From Atriophallophorus winterbourni (Eukaryota > Platyhelminthes > Trematoda > Plagiorchiida > Microphallidae), in assembly GCA_013407085.1 (NCBI GenBank), contig JACCGJ010000307.1, forward strand, positions 1 through 64,000: a DNA stretch of 64,000 nucleotides, in the 5' to 3' direction. This document shows, piece after piece, positions 1-11,288 of the stretch (the first letter of the stretch is position 1; every line of letters starts with the position of its first letter). The notes under the pieces are model-generated. The model did no database searches. It saw only the letters and a list, made by a program, of their open reading frames with translations, and had not been told where the DNA came from. A program made the translations under genes and the position numbers.

Positions 1-510
1 TTTTGTGCGACTATCGCCTCCTGGAGGATGAGTCGGCTTCAAAGAAGGTTCTTGGGAATTTGGGTACAAAGCGTCGTCCCCAGCACCACTCGGCGTTTGT
101 TCGAGTCAGCTTCTCTAGCCTTTGCACAACCAAGTGCGACCTGCAAGGCAGCAGGGGGTTGCCAGAAAGAGGTGGTCTACCAGACTCTGTTCCAGGTTTT
201 TCCTCAAGGTTTTCTCCCGAAGCCTTTCCCGCGATCGGGTATCCCGCAAGGCAGCGGAGGTTTAAAATCAGGGTTTTCCTTCCCTTAGATGAAATGCCCT
301 CCAGGTAACGAGCTCTTATTCTGCCCGAAGCAAACTGGTTTCAGGCGCAAGTCACTCGCCACTTTCATGTGGTAGAAGCAGTTCAGGCCGGCTCAGGAAA
401 GCCACTCGTGCAGGTAGAAGCTTGAACTGGTTGTGAAGAGTATTGAGACGCGGCCGTGTATGGGAGCATTTTAAGACAGTGGGAGGCTTATACCCCACGC
501 CACCCCGGCT
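1..510 (+). repeat. Dispersed repeat R1, copy 1
   Basis: This stretch is strongly similar, with small indels, to the reverse complement of 20650-21205. Shared blocks include one around 'gtgcgactatc' near the start and one around 'agcctttgcacaacc' near 115. An open frame of about 100 codons from base 3 has no recognisable domain and is not matched by an intact frame in copy 2, so I do not call a gene. The copy runs off the left edge of the window. The element class is unknown. Confidence 0.75.
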
Positions 511-1942
511 AATGCAGTAACAACATTTAGGTAGCGCATTCCGAGGACACAGACGCATAGAGTAGAAAAAATATTCGCAACAGTTAATACGGGAATAGGG
601 GTTGTAATATCACTGAGTCGCCACGCGTATTTCGCGACTTGTGATATTTAAACAAATGTTTTAATGAGTGATTGGTGCACGTAATATTTTGTAGGTGCGT
701 ATCAAATCATGTCTTGTTTACAAATGTGGGGTTTGTTGTATCTCAACTTGAAGATAATATCTAAAGTACAATATTCGCTACAAACATCTACGTCATATAG
801 TTCTGGGTTCAACTAATCAGTAACCCTTTTAAAATTATCGAATAATCGACAGGGAGAACCCAAAATAGCTTCTCGTTTGATAATCAGAAGCAATTTGTCA
901 TTAGCGCCAATGAGTTTATCTATCTACAACTGGGTTAGGACACGATCGATGGCTATTGATTACTAGGTACACACACGTAAGATGATAATACGTACCACAC
1001 AGGTAAGTGGATGATCTTAGAACAGATATTGAATAAAGATTATATTTAGATCCTAGGCAGCGTTCGAGAACGCATTGTAAGCTATCGAGTAATGCGTTGA
1101 AGTTCAACATGATACCGGAAGTGATTATCTGTGAGTATCATTTAACTTTACATGAAAGGGTCTCAATAGCTATCGCCAAGGGTACTACCATGTAGTGTCT
1201 ATTCCTGAATCAGAGATACACTAAACTATTTCCACTCCTGTATGCTTTGATGCGCCGCTCGTAAATATTTGGTGTCATTGATGCGTTTTCCCGACGAACC
1301 ATAAACTGTCTTTTGTTTACAAAACAATTCAAAAAACGACAAATGTCGCTTTTATCTTCTCACATTCCATCTACAAACAAAGACGGGCAAACAAACAACC
1401 GAACAAACTATGAAGGAAAACAACACATCGGGAAACACACACAACAAACTGTTATTTCCCTAAAGCAAACAACCGTACATTTCTCAAGGTCATTATTTTT
1501 TGTTTTACACCTCAAGGCGCCAAAAACAGTTTAAATTGTAGTTTGTCAAAATGTCAAATTGTCACCGGCACATCCGCACGCGCACAATCGTATAGATGGG
1601 TAACGGCACATGCAGAAGACGCTGGGAGAACTAGACGGAGTGGGAAACGTTCACGATGCCTTGTGTTCAGTTGGTTGTTCCTGTCATGTTTGTGACAATG
1701 AATGCAAACCCGAAATGGGCCTCTGGTTTTTTCACCCCCCAATATCACCGTTTGGTTACGAGGACTAGAATTAGCGTGGATTTCATAAGAATCAATGGAC
1801 GATGGGCAAAAGTGACTCGTGCTAATTGGTGTGCGTGAAAATAAGCTCAATTCCAATGACGAAAACGGTAGCTGGACATCACCTGCAAGTCGGTGTGCAC
1901 TAAGGATGGTCGAATTCTTTTTAGTTCGTTGGGGTAAATAGG
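511..1942. other. Unassigned, no gene seen
   Basis: I see no open frame with a recognisable domain or a convincing exon. Short frames on both strands are of the length expected by chance. Confidence 0.5.
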
Positions 1943-2020
1943 CATCATTATTATCATCAACATTATCATCATCATTATCATCATCATCATCATCATCAAC
2001 GTCATCATCATCATTATCAC

Positions 2021-2055
<35 letters not shown>

Positions 2056-2073
2056 CCATCATCATCATCATCT
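1943..2073. repeat. (TCA)n trinucleotide microsatellite
   Basis: About 130 bases of nearly pure TCA/CAT repeat with occasional TTA and ACG or ACC interruptions. On the minus strand it reads as runs of Asp or Met codons, which produces long but meaningless open frames. Confidence 0.95.
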
Positions 2074-2077
2074 TGAT

Positions 2078-5000
2078 TTTCTACTTCTTCAACATTTTCA
2101 TTATTAGCAGCAGCAGCGTCCAAGCTATTCGAAATCAAATTTCCCGCGCGATTAGTATACACCTCAAGGTCATTTACAATTATACTTGACCAATGTGCGG
2201 CACAGTTGGTAAGAAAGTGTTACATCAGGAAACACAGGCAGTCCACTCGTGGGTAAGAAACAACCAAAAACCGTGGCTAAATTGGTCTGCTCATTGAATA
2301 AAAAATCACACAATCTGTAAAAAATCACATTTCATTAAGCGAGGGATTTCGTTGGTATTTCACATCAAGCTCTACAATAAGTAAGTAGGAAAACGGGAAT
2401 GGATCTGATCAACATCAAACATTAAACAAAAATCAAGGTCAAGTTTCAAGGTCACGACAGATCACAATCTGATCGATACTGGCTAATGATTTCGATAGCA
2501 ATCGACTCAGCTGTCCTCAAGATACTTCAGTCAAGTCTTCGTTACACGTTGAGGAAATGTGTAAACAACTGAGAAGTACTCATGAGGCTTTTCTCAAAGA
2601 CCCGTGTGATACAGATGAGCTAGAATCGAACTAGTCACCTTCTTAGAACAACCTTTGCTTAACCAACTAGGGTGATGTTCAGACAATCGATTTGACAGTT
2701 TACTCGGCTATTTCATCCCTCTGTACGAGTGCAGGTGATTTGATCAATACACATTGAGTTTACCTGATGAGTTATCTGGTCTTTATGCTGTTATGTGATT
2801 ATTGGTTTGTTGGTGAAGGCTATTCTCACTTTTCCAGAAGTGAACGTCCATTAAACTAGTTGTGTTCAACTTGTAGTTCAACGAGTCACTGGAGGCGTCA
2901 TCCTTAAATGGAAGTCGAAGATATAACATTTTCTTTGTTATTCTTTTTAGCATTGGGTACATGTATCGTTCCATGACACACGATGGATAACCGTTTCTAC
3001 TTAGAAAACTGCCTGTCAACCCAAGGTCACTATTGATTGACTGTTTGTGCTACAGAAGGTAGAACGGTTGCAAAGGGAAAATGTGTTGAGGTGGTCTGAA
3101 TCAAATCCAACAAGAGAAACGTGCCACCACGTCGTGTGCTTAAAAATATACGCCTCATTGTTCTACATGTATGATGCATGGGGTGTTGCTGAGTCTTTAC
3201 ATCACACAAATTTGAACTAAACCAAGAACCGTCAAGTGGCACAGCGCGAAAAGCGTCACGCCTCAGCAAAATCTCAATTATGAATAAGTATGAGTTCCAT
3301 CATTTCCGCCATACATATTCAAGGATTCCAAAAACCATCATTTCTAAGCACACGCATGGCTGATATAATTTATATATACTTAAACAAAATTCATACACAC
3401 GAATCTTGGTTTTACAAATGTTTCCTCACGATTGCTAAATATGGATCTTATCAATTTGAAGCAAACGAATGTTTTACCCCCACACACACTCCCGCACGGT
3501 CAGCGAAACAGCTGATTCATGTGAGCTGTGATCACTTTCTCACTTTTGTCTCGCGAGGACAATTTGATGATGAAAACGTTCCGTCAATTGACCATTTGTT
3601 ACACAGCCCCCTCCACGTCAAGAGATGGGATAATATTCATCTGTAAGGAATGCGAAAATCACATGGGATTTGCAATCTCGGAGTGCCGGGGGTGGGGGGG
3701 CGTTTAGGTTACCAGCTGGATTAGATGTCATTGTGTGATGTTTTTGAGTGAATGATCCCGGGGATCAATGGCAGGTAACATTTGTTTCACGTGTAGGTTG
3801 AAAACAAAATTGTTCCATTCGAAGCGGGGAGTGATATCACTAGCATTTAATTGACGAAGATCATACCCTGATTCAAGGATTCAAAAGCTTTATGGTTAAA
3901 AAGTGAAAATTTTAGGATGACGCAGGATTCCGGTATGAATCCAAATGTGAATTCTAGTAGTATGGTATGCGTTTGTCGAATGTACAACTCATGAATTCCA
4001 GGAAAATAAAGCAAGCACGGCAAAAATGGCACTGGCGTTCTATGTGTGAATTCAGGTTGTAGATAGATAGGGATAGTGGATTTTCTTTGGTAGACCTAAT
4101 TCTATAGATACAAAAAATATCACGCTGTATCTTCCTCCTCGCAATCCTTAATTGTAAGGAACATTACGAGCGCAGCACCCACCATGGTCTATGCAGTTCT
4201 TAACCATCTTAGTATTGGTCAGGTGAATGAAATTTATGCTTGATCTCTGTCCGCACTGACACTCTTGGTCTGACGAAGCTTCTGATTCCGAAGCGAAATG
4301 TTACTAATAAACTACTCTCACCAATTCCTTACAAACTTTCTTTTTTCATGATTATGATTTCCCGATCGGTCACGAACATTTTCCATTACATCACTAAGAC
4401 CCGTTACTATCTTTGTCCCGTTGCTATGCATTTTCCAGTAGTCAAGTATCTCACAGCTCTACTGGATACTCCATCGTTGGGCGAAAGTGAACATGGATTA
4501 TCATTGGTAATTTTACTAACGAGAATCTTCCAAATATCAATTAATCTGCTGACCTGTCTATAAGCGCACTGGCATTGAACTGAACTCAGCTTTAGCTTTC
4601 TACTCATTCGTACTACTAGGTCTTTATCCACAGAGCTTCATGTCAAGTTTTCAGTTCCCAATCGATATGTCCGAAGAACATGCTCGGTTTCCTGTGTGTC
4701 ACATATGCCATCATTATGGTTAACTGCAAAATATGTGCCACGATTTTTAGCATGCAGTCGCTGATATTAATTAAAAGTTTGCTTCTCGCTTTTAATTGGT
4801 TATAGTGCAGCGACCATATCGGTATTACAACGCGAACTTGGTCCTCTTTGGCAATACCACCGTGTAGGGAAGTATTGTTCATAGCAAATCGTAGGGTACC
4901 ATCAACTCACAAGTTGAAGAGTGAAACATTTCCATGCGTTTCAAACATTCGTTACAAGTTCACTTTGAGAAAATGCACTCCACATGTCATATCGCTTACT

Positions 5001-7540
5001 TTATTGCCTCATGTACGTTTTTATAGCAGGATAAAGCTTCATTCGAACATATTCGGATGTTCACTGTGGTGTTTAACAGAGTGCCTTTCTGTACATACGC
5101 ATCATGGCGCAGAAATTCTTTTGCGTGGCTGACTCGACTTGGCGAATCTCTACACCACATGTATCAGCTTGACACGCAAGATCTTGTGTGGAGTACCGTC
5201 TGGGGTCGTGTAACCCCTAGCCAGGACGTCATTGCTGAACAGTGTATAATTAAGTCTGCCGTATATTGGGTCTGATAAAAAGGATACTCAGGTGTATCAC
5301 ACCCAAAATCTCACCCCGGTTGTTTAATATATATGTACGTCCTGGTATAAAATAATCAATATTAACCTGGGTAACTTGGCTGAGGAAGGATATCGAACTA
5401 CTTGACAAGAGTTATCATCGTGAGACCAAGTTGGTCCGCTTTTCCAAGAACGAAATTCAAAACGAAAACTACATGATTTTACCCAACGATGAATACTTTT
5501 TGTTGGGATTTAAAATTATGCACACAGGATATAATCCCTTCAAACATTTAATAAAACCCAAGGACCTTGAACATACACACAAAGATTCAAAAGCTTTAGG
5601 CATTGCACATGCTCGATTGAATATTTGTCGCAATTTTCCCCTGTCAGAATTTGTTTCAAGATTGTTTTCCTAGCTCAATGAGTAAAATCCATGTCTTCGT
5701 AAACGTCTTCGGTCTGTCCAAAGGACAACTTCCTGATTTCCATTCAGCATAGAGCAGCTTTTTCCGAATAAGACCATTTTCCAATTCCGTGCCGTATGAC
5801 GTATGAAGAGTCAATCAGTTTTAGGTTATGGCCCTAGCGGTGTTTGCTGATAGCGGCTCCTAGCGTCGGTTTCGCCTTCGAACCCCCACGTCTTGGCTCA
5901 TAGAACAACACTGGTACACCGAATCTTATCTTTGCAGAACGAAAGTGTTGTTCTGTACATGGGTTGAAACAAAAACAAAAAGAATGGATCTTGATACAGA
6001 GGCAGTGTCAGTTGTTCGTTGCCTGTCCGTGTTATTATATCTGATCCGATTGCCCGTTGCTTCGCACCGTTTGAATGTGTATTTGAAAGGTGGTTGATAT
6101 GGCTGACCGTGGCGCGAAGATCGATAATTGTACACGTGGCGTTGGTTGACCTTTGAATTGTGTTTGCCAAAGGTTGAATAGGTGCACGTGTACAATTCTG
6201 AATGTGTAGAGACAATAGTCTGCTACACAGTGACTTGACAAACCGCCACACGACAAACAGTTTGTAGGTCGTGACCTCATGGACCATCTGCATGCGATCT
6301 ATACTCATCTTGTCACATAGCAATTCACCGTTGACAAGTTTATTGATCTAAAATGAACAAACAGCAGCATACTTACCGACGTGCAACGACGCTCTCAACG
6401 ATGAAATCCTTAGACGTACTGTGGCACGGCGGAATTATCTTGGTGATGGCCACCATCAGTGGGACGATTTAACCATGCGGGGTTATTTGATAGCCCGGTT
6501 TGTGGCTGACTACTCTTCATTTCGGTCCAGCCACTTCCCTGAAGGTTTTCTACACTCATCATAACGTCCACAGTCTCGTTGAAGCGTTCTAAGAATGATC
6601 GTTTTACATCTAGGTGTTAACGTCGATACCAATTTGTCGATGCTAAGATACATACCGTGTATGAAGCCAAAACTTGACAAAGAAGCATAATGTTCCAGCT
6701 GGGGGCTATATGAAAGGTCAGGGCTCATTTGGCTTACTTTGGGAGAAAGACATGATCCTCATTCGAAAATCTCAATCACGTGTCGAATAGCTTGTTCAAG
6801 GCTGCCAGCCTTTTTAATAATGGTGATATTTACCCTCGTTAGAAGGTCAGTGCTTCTGCGACTCAGTATCACGACAACTTACATCAAATCACCAGTCTAG
6901 TAACTGGCGAAAGATGTTTCTTTTGCGCCATTTTACAGAAAGATTTTAAATGTTTGGATTGTACGGCGTGATACTCTGTGCACATTTCGAATTTGGGCCC
7001 CTTTATGGGCCGATCGATCGATATCGATTATGAATGTACATCACGAGCGAACAACGATTGTGTACCTATTCTTGTGATTGAACCGTGTTGGCTGTGCTTT
7101 ACCGGACGGTGGCTTTAACGCTAAAACGTTGTTTACCATTTCCCGTTTGTTTCAAGACAAACGAATCCTGATTGTACTATGCAAACAGCATTAAACGGGT
7201 CGTGGGATGTTTATGATATAAATGCATCCACTGTTTCCAAGCATACGAATCCTAGTCGTACTGTCCCTACCTGACGGGTGTAATCAGCAAGAACCCGGTC
7301 GTGGGGTATATCCGTGATGAAAATGCTGCTGCCCCTGGGCTTAATCCCATGTGTGCTCACGTGCGATTGAGCAGGTGGGTCTTGTCAGCCTTCGACATCA
7401 GTGGCTTTGTACCACGAATCCTAGAGGTGACTGCAAAGTGCTGTGTGACAAATGAGCGTCAAAGTGTATCATACTTTTCACACCCACCAACTACATCAAA
7501 TCCCGTGAAACGTTTTTTCTCTCACGTATTGTGTTGCTCA
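2078..7540. other. Unassigned, no gene seen apart from one tRNA-like sequence
   Basis: Apart from the tRNA-like sequence at 2612-2677 I find no supported feature. The largest frames (3290-3646 plus, 4240-4563 plus, 5898-6323 minus) show no domain, no repeated structure and no conserved-looking splice junctions. Confidence 0.45.
2612..2677 (-). repeat. tRNA-like sequence, probable SINE head or tRNA relic
   Basis: On the minus strand an A-box-like D arm ('tagttggttaagc') is followed about 30 nt later by a B-box-like T arm ('agttcgattct'), where CTAG/CTAG can pair around a 7-nt loop. The anticodon stem does not pair well, so this is not called a functional tRNA gene. Confidence 0.4.
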
Positions 7541-7544
7541 CATC

Positions 7545-7640
7545 CACCAACATTTCACAACCGGTTTCTAGCTGTTTGCCCTCATCTGGTGGAGACAGCA
7601 AGGTCAGGTTCACATGATAACATGAGACGATTAATCATGT
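7545..7640 (+). repeat. Dispersed repeat R2, fragment
   Basis: Contains the R2 core ('ccggtttctagctgtttgcc', then a 'ggtggagacag' block and 'aggttca'), also seen at 8725-8912, 8960-9085 and in both arms of 19243-19740. No coding capacity. Class unknown. Confidence 0.65.
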
Positions 7641-8724
7641 ATCAGATTCGTTGTGTGTGGGTGAACACTTCACTAAACTCCCAGCCTGTTTTGACCGTCT
7701 CGGTAAAACCTTGACCTCAACGTCATTGTGAACAGAACACACATTTTGCCGCTAAACTGTTTTCATGAGATCGTAAGGCTACCATGCTGCAGCCTACACC
7801 GATCCGAGACAATAAACAAACGTGATGTTAACCAAGATCTTCTCTCGCCCGCTCTCACGTAAACCAAGTGCTTCTTCCGATACGTGCTCCCCACTGAAAT
7901 AAACAATGAATAACAAACGCAAATGTTTTCTTGCAACATTCACTGTGCCGATTGAATCGTGAGTGATCGTCAGTGAACCATGCTAACTCGGTTGAGTAAA
8001 CCAATGATGATGGGCCGCGATAAGTGTGTGGCGTTCACGGTAGAACGTTAGAACAAACAAGATTGCCTTTTTACCAAACGATCGGGTTGTTTAGATTACC
8101 CCCACGGAGCTATGAGGATCGGGATTGGGATGAGGGGGTGGGGAGTGAAAGTTATTCATTACGTGACTGATATTTTTAGCGGAACAAATGTCAGATGTTT
8201 CCTGCTGCAATGGTTTATCTTTGCAATCTTTGACAAAGTGTATGATAATCGAAGGGGGCGGGGTCGAAATATACCAGGTATGAAGACCGCAGAGGTAAGC
8301 AGTTTATGCTTGAACTGTCCAGGGTGTTTTTAATTTACACGAGAGTGAATTAGTATGGTGAACGTCTAAACGAATTGCTGGTTTGGTATTAATTAGAAAT
8401 GGCCGGTGGTATCAAATATCGAAACGATTGTTGTAGAAGATGCAGTAGATGAGGGGGTTCAGTTTGCAATGAGCGCGATTTAACTGTTAAATTTCGGTTT
8501 AATTTTAAGGGATTTAGGCGCTAGCTTTGAAAACTTAAACCACAATGTGTGGCAGCTAGAAAGGTTGTCAAAATTGGGTAAAATTAACGGCTGTTGGTTG
8601 AAGAGTGAGACCAAATTGCACAAAGGAGTGATTCGGAAAGCAGGCCATTCATCAGAAACGCTTATCCATAAACCGACGTTTGAATTTTGATTATGCCTGT
8701 GTCGTGGATAAATCCAAGATCCTC

Positions 8725-8912
8725 ATGTGCATGGGGTTCCATCACACACACACACACGACAGGTTTCATGCTGTTTGCACTCATCAGGTAGGGACAGTAG
8801 GATCAGGATCCGCATGCGCTTGAAACAGTGGAAGAATGGTAAACAAATTTCGCTTGTATGCCACTGTTGGATAAGGCTGGTACGACTAACCTGTTCAATC
8901 AAATGAGCCATC
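8725..8912 (+). repeat. Dispersed repeat R2, copy with a short CA run
   Basis: R2 core preceded by a short (CA)n run, followed by 'cttgaaacagtgg' and a 'tatgccactgtt' block that also ends the R2 copies near 19.2-19.6 kb. The next R2 copy starts only about 50 bases downstream, so this is a loose direct pair. Confidence 0.65.
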
Positions 8913-8959
8913 ACTCATGTAGACTGGGTTTAAACCCATGACCATGAATAAAAAGCTCA

Positions 8960-9085
8960 TTTACATGCATCTCCATCACACACACACACCCCACGACCGA
9001 TTTCGTGCTGTTTAAACTCATCATGTAGGGACAGTAGAATCAGGATCCGCATGCGCTTGAAACAGTGGAGGAATGGTAAGCAAGG
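8960..9085 (+). repeat. Dispersed repeat R2, second tandem copy
   Basis: Repeats most of the preceding copy: a short CA run, the 'gtagggacagtag' block, 'atcaggatccgcatgcgctt' and 'gaaacagtgg'. It lacks the final 'gccactgtt' portion. Confidence 0.65.
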
Positions 9086-9439
9086 TCTTAACTTTGATTA
9101 GTTTAGCACGACCAAACGGTTCATTATACATTTGTGCGAAACCAAATTTTACATTCAAGGATAAATCCTTATTTGTATTTTAGATATGTGTGGGAACTAA
9201 GCACAGTGCATCTGGGTAAATAATCAATAATTCACGTGACTGGGAAATAAATTTGAAAGCAATTCGTTGCAGCAGCAGCATCTGATGTATCTGAAGTGAA
9301 ACGATGCCCAAAACGGTGTAAAGCCGATTACATTCGGAATTTTATTTTTCATAGCAATTGCTCGTTGATTGCCACCCGTTGACTGCGTAGAATTGCTCGC
9401 ATTCGGTGGCAGCATCGTGTTAAACAATATAGATGTCTG

Positions 9440-10022
9440 CAAGCGGATGTTAGGAAGAGGTGGCCACGGACTGAGAGAAATGCTGATGCTTGCTCGTTTA
9501 CAATGGTTGAGGCGTGCTTTAAGAATGCCTAATCACCGTTTACCATACTGCGCCTTATTCACAGAGCATGGCAGAAGCTGGGAGAAACGATCGGGTGGCC
9601 AGTCCATGACGTGGCGCGTCGGGATGAAGAAACTCACGGTAGCGCTAGGCTAGGCTAGGCGTATTCGTTTGCCTGGGTGGGGTCCAAAAGCTCCACCTAA
9701 TAGTTGGCTAGAAACCTTACGCGATATGGCTGCAAACCGAAATCCATGGTGCCAGTGTATTTTATCATGTGTGTTCAAATCTTTTGTCCGGTTTACTATT
9801 ATTATATTACATTTGACGAACAAAAAACAAACAAGCAGACACAAAATCGCATGCAGTAAAACCACAAAAACAAGCTGCTTTTTGCGCATTTGTTTTTGCA
9901 TACTCCGCTTGCTGGATTTCCTTTTTTCACGCTCTTGCTTATCTGCTTTTTCTGCTCCCTATTGCTTGGCACTTTGTCTGGCTCCAGACTTGTGCTTCAT
10001 GATGATGATGATGATGATCAAA
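9440..10022 (+). mobile_element. RTE-like LINE, 3'-end fragment (pseudogene)
   Basis: Translated pieces match the C-terminus of RTE-type reverse transcriptases: a 'RLQWLRRALRMPNHRLP' block, then 'GGQSMTW..GMKKLTVALG', then, after a stop and frame change, 'LPGWGPK' and 'WLETLRDMAANR'. A short GGCTA run (about 9645-9660) sits at the break. The 3' untranslated part ends in 'ttgtgcttcatgatgatg', a (GAT)n tail typical of RTE-type elements. Only the extreme 3' end is present, as expected after 5' truncation. The last 40 bases are similar to the 3' end of the S1 repeat. Confidence 0.75.
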
Positions 10023-10799
10023 GCATCCACGTGATCGGGTGTTTCAAGCGGAACAGGTGTGTCAGTTTCACCGAACCGCTAAAAACGGTTTCTAACCTCG
10101 TACAAATTGATCCAAGCTTGTGTAATCGCTTGACTAAGAAGCAACGTGCGACTCTGGAGTATTGTTGTACTATTCTAGGTAAACTGTAGACAAAGGCATA
10201 TTTCTCTAATCTCCACCGAGAGAATTCTTACAGCCTCATGGAACACGCGCATTCCATAACAACATAGCAACACTATTCAACAAGAAATCACATATTACTA
10301 AATCTGGTTGTCTGAATTATGCCCTTTCCTACAGCGTAGTGGTCACGCTGGGGGAATTCTTTTGAACAGAGTACGTTAATTGTATATCTGTAAGCCCTAC
10401 GGTCCATTTCAAACGGAACTGCCGCAGGTATTTTTATTCCGTGCGTGTGTGCTTTGTTTGGAATTCCCTACCTGCCGATTTGGTAAGCTCAAACAGTTTA
10501 TCTATATTCAAATCGAAACTTGACGATTATATGAGAGCTAATCCGAATTTTGCCTCAAACTATTAATAAACTATCATTGTCCCATTGATTTTTAATTTAT
10601 TTATAGATTTGTACCTATAGTTCGACTTTATAGTTATTGTAAAGTTAATTGCTTTTTCAACCATAAATCTGGAATTGTAAAGGAGAATCACAACCGTTTG
10701 TAAATTCGTTTATTCACTGAATGAATTGAATATCACAAATTGCTATGCGTTCGCTATCAATATTGATTGACGATTAATGGATAATTCATTCAAATTCTG

Positions 10800-11268
10800 T
10801 AATATATCTGTGCTCTGGCGTCAAAAAGGACGGTCTCTATTACTCAAAGAAAGAGTTTACAAAACGACCGTTCGGGCAGTATTATTGTATGGGTGCGAAA
10901 CGTGAACCTTATGTAAAGAACACATTCAGCGTCTCCAAGTATTTGACAACCGATGTCTCCGCAGTATTCTATGAGTTAGCTGTTACAATCGCATACGCAA
11001 CGATGCTCTTCGAAATAGGTTCTTTAGCAGTAATGCTGCTATAGAGAAGAACATCAACCTGCTCAGGTTACGCAGGTTGAGACACGATGTATCAATGCCG
11101 GATCACGGACTTCAGAAACGGATGCTTTTTGCGACGCCACATCCCGATCGGCGCAAATCTCGTGGTCGTCAAACCGTCACATGGTATATTACAGTTAAAA
11201 ACCCTTACTAGTAACCTTTCCAAAGTAGGCGCAGTGCGTCTTCCAGGCTGGTGTCCCCGCGATCAGAT
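10800..11268 (+). mobile_element. RTE-like LINE, fragment running into the scaffold gap
   Basis: Translated plus-strand segments resemble the thumb and C-terminal region of RTE-like reverse transcriptases: 'VRAVLLYGCET' followed by a stop where Trp is expected, 'RLQVFDNRCLRSIL', and after several breaks 'VGAVRLPGWCPRDQ'. The last motif ends one base before the N run, so the rest of the element is in or beyond the gap. Many stops; inactive. Confidence 0.7.
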
Positions 11269-11288
11269 NNNNNNNNNNNNNNNNNNNN
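11269..11288. other. Assembly gap, 20 N
   Basis: Twenty consecutive N. The round number suggests a placeholder rather than a measured gap. Confidence 0.99.

Noticed and set aside
1554..2162. 202-codon minus-strand frame with a long poly-Asp tract, resembling an acidic nuclear protein
   Set aside because: The acidic stretch is a translated TCA microsatellite; the flanks have no domain and the overlapping frame reads poly-Met.
5898..6323. 141-codon minus-strand frame
   Set aside because: No domain and several equally long overlapping frames on the same strand; length compatible with chance.
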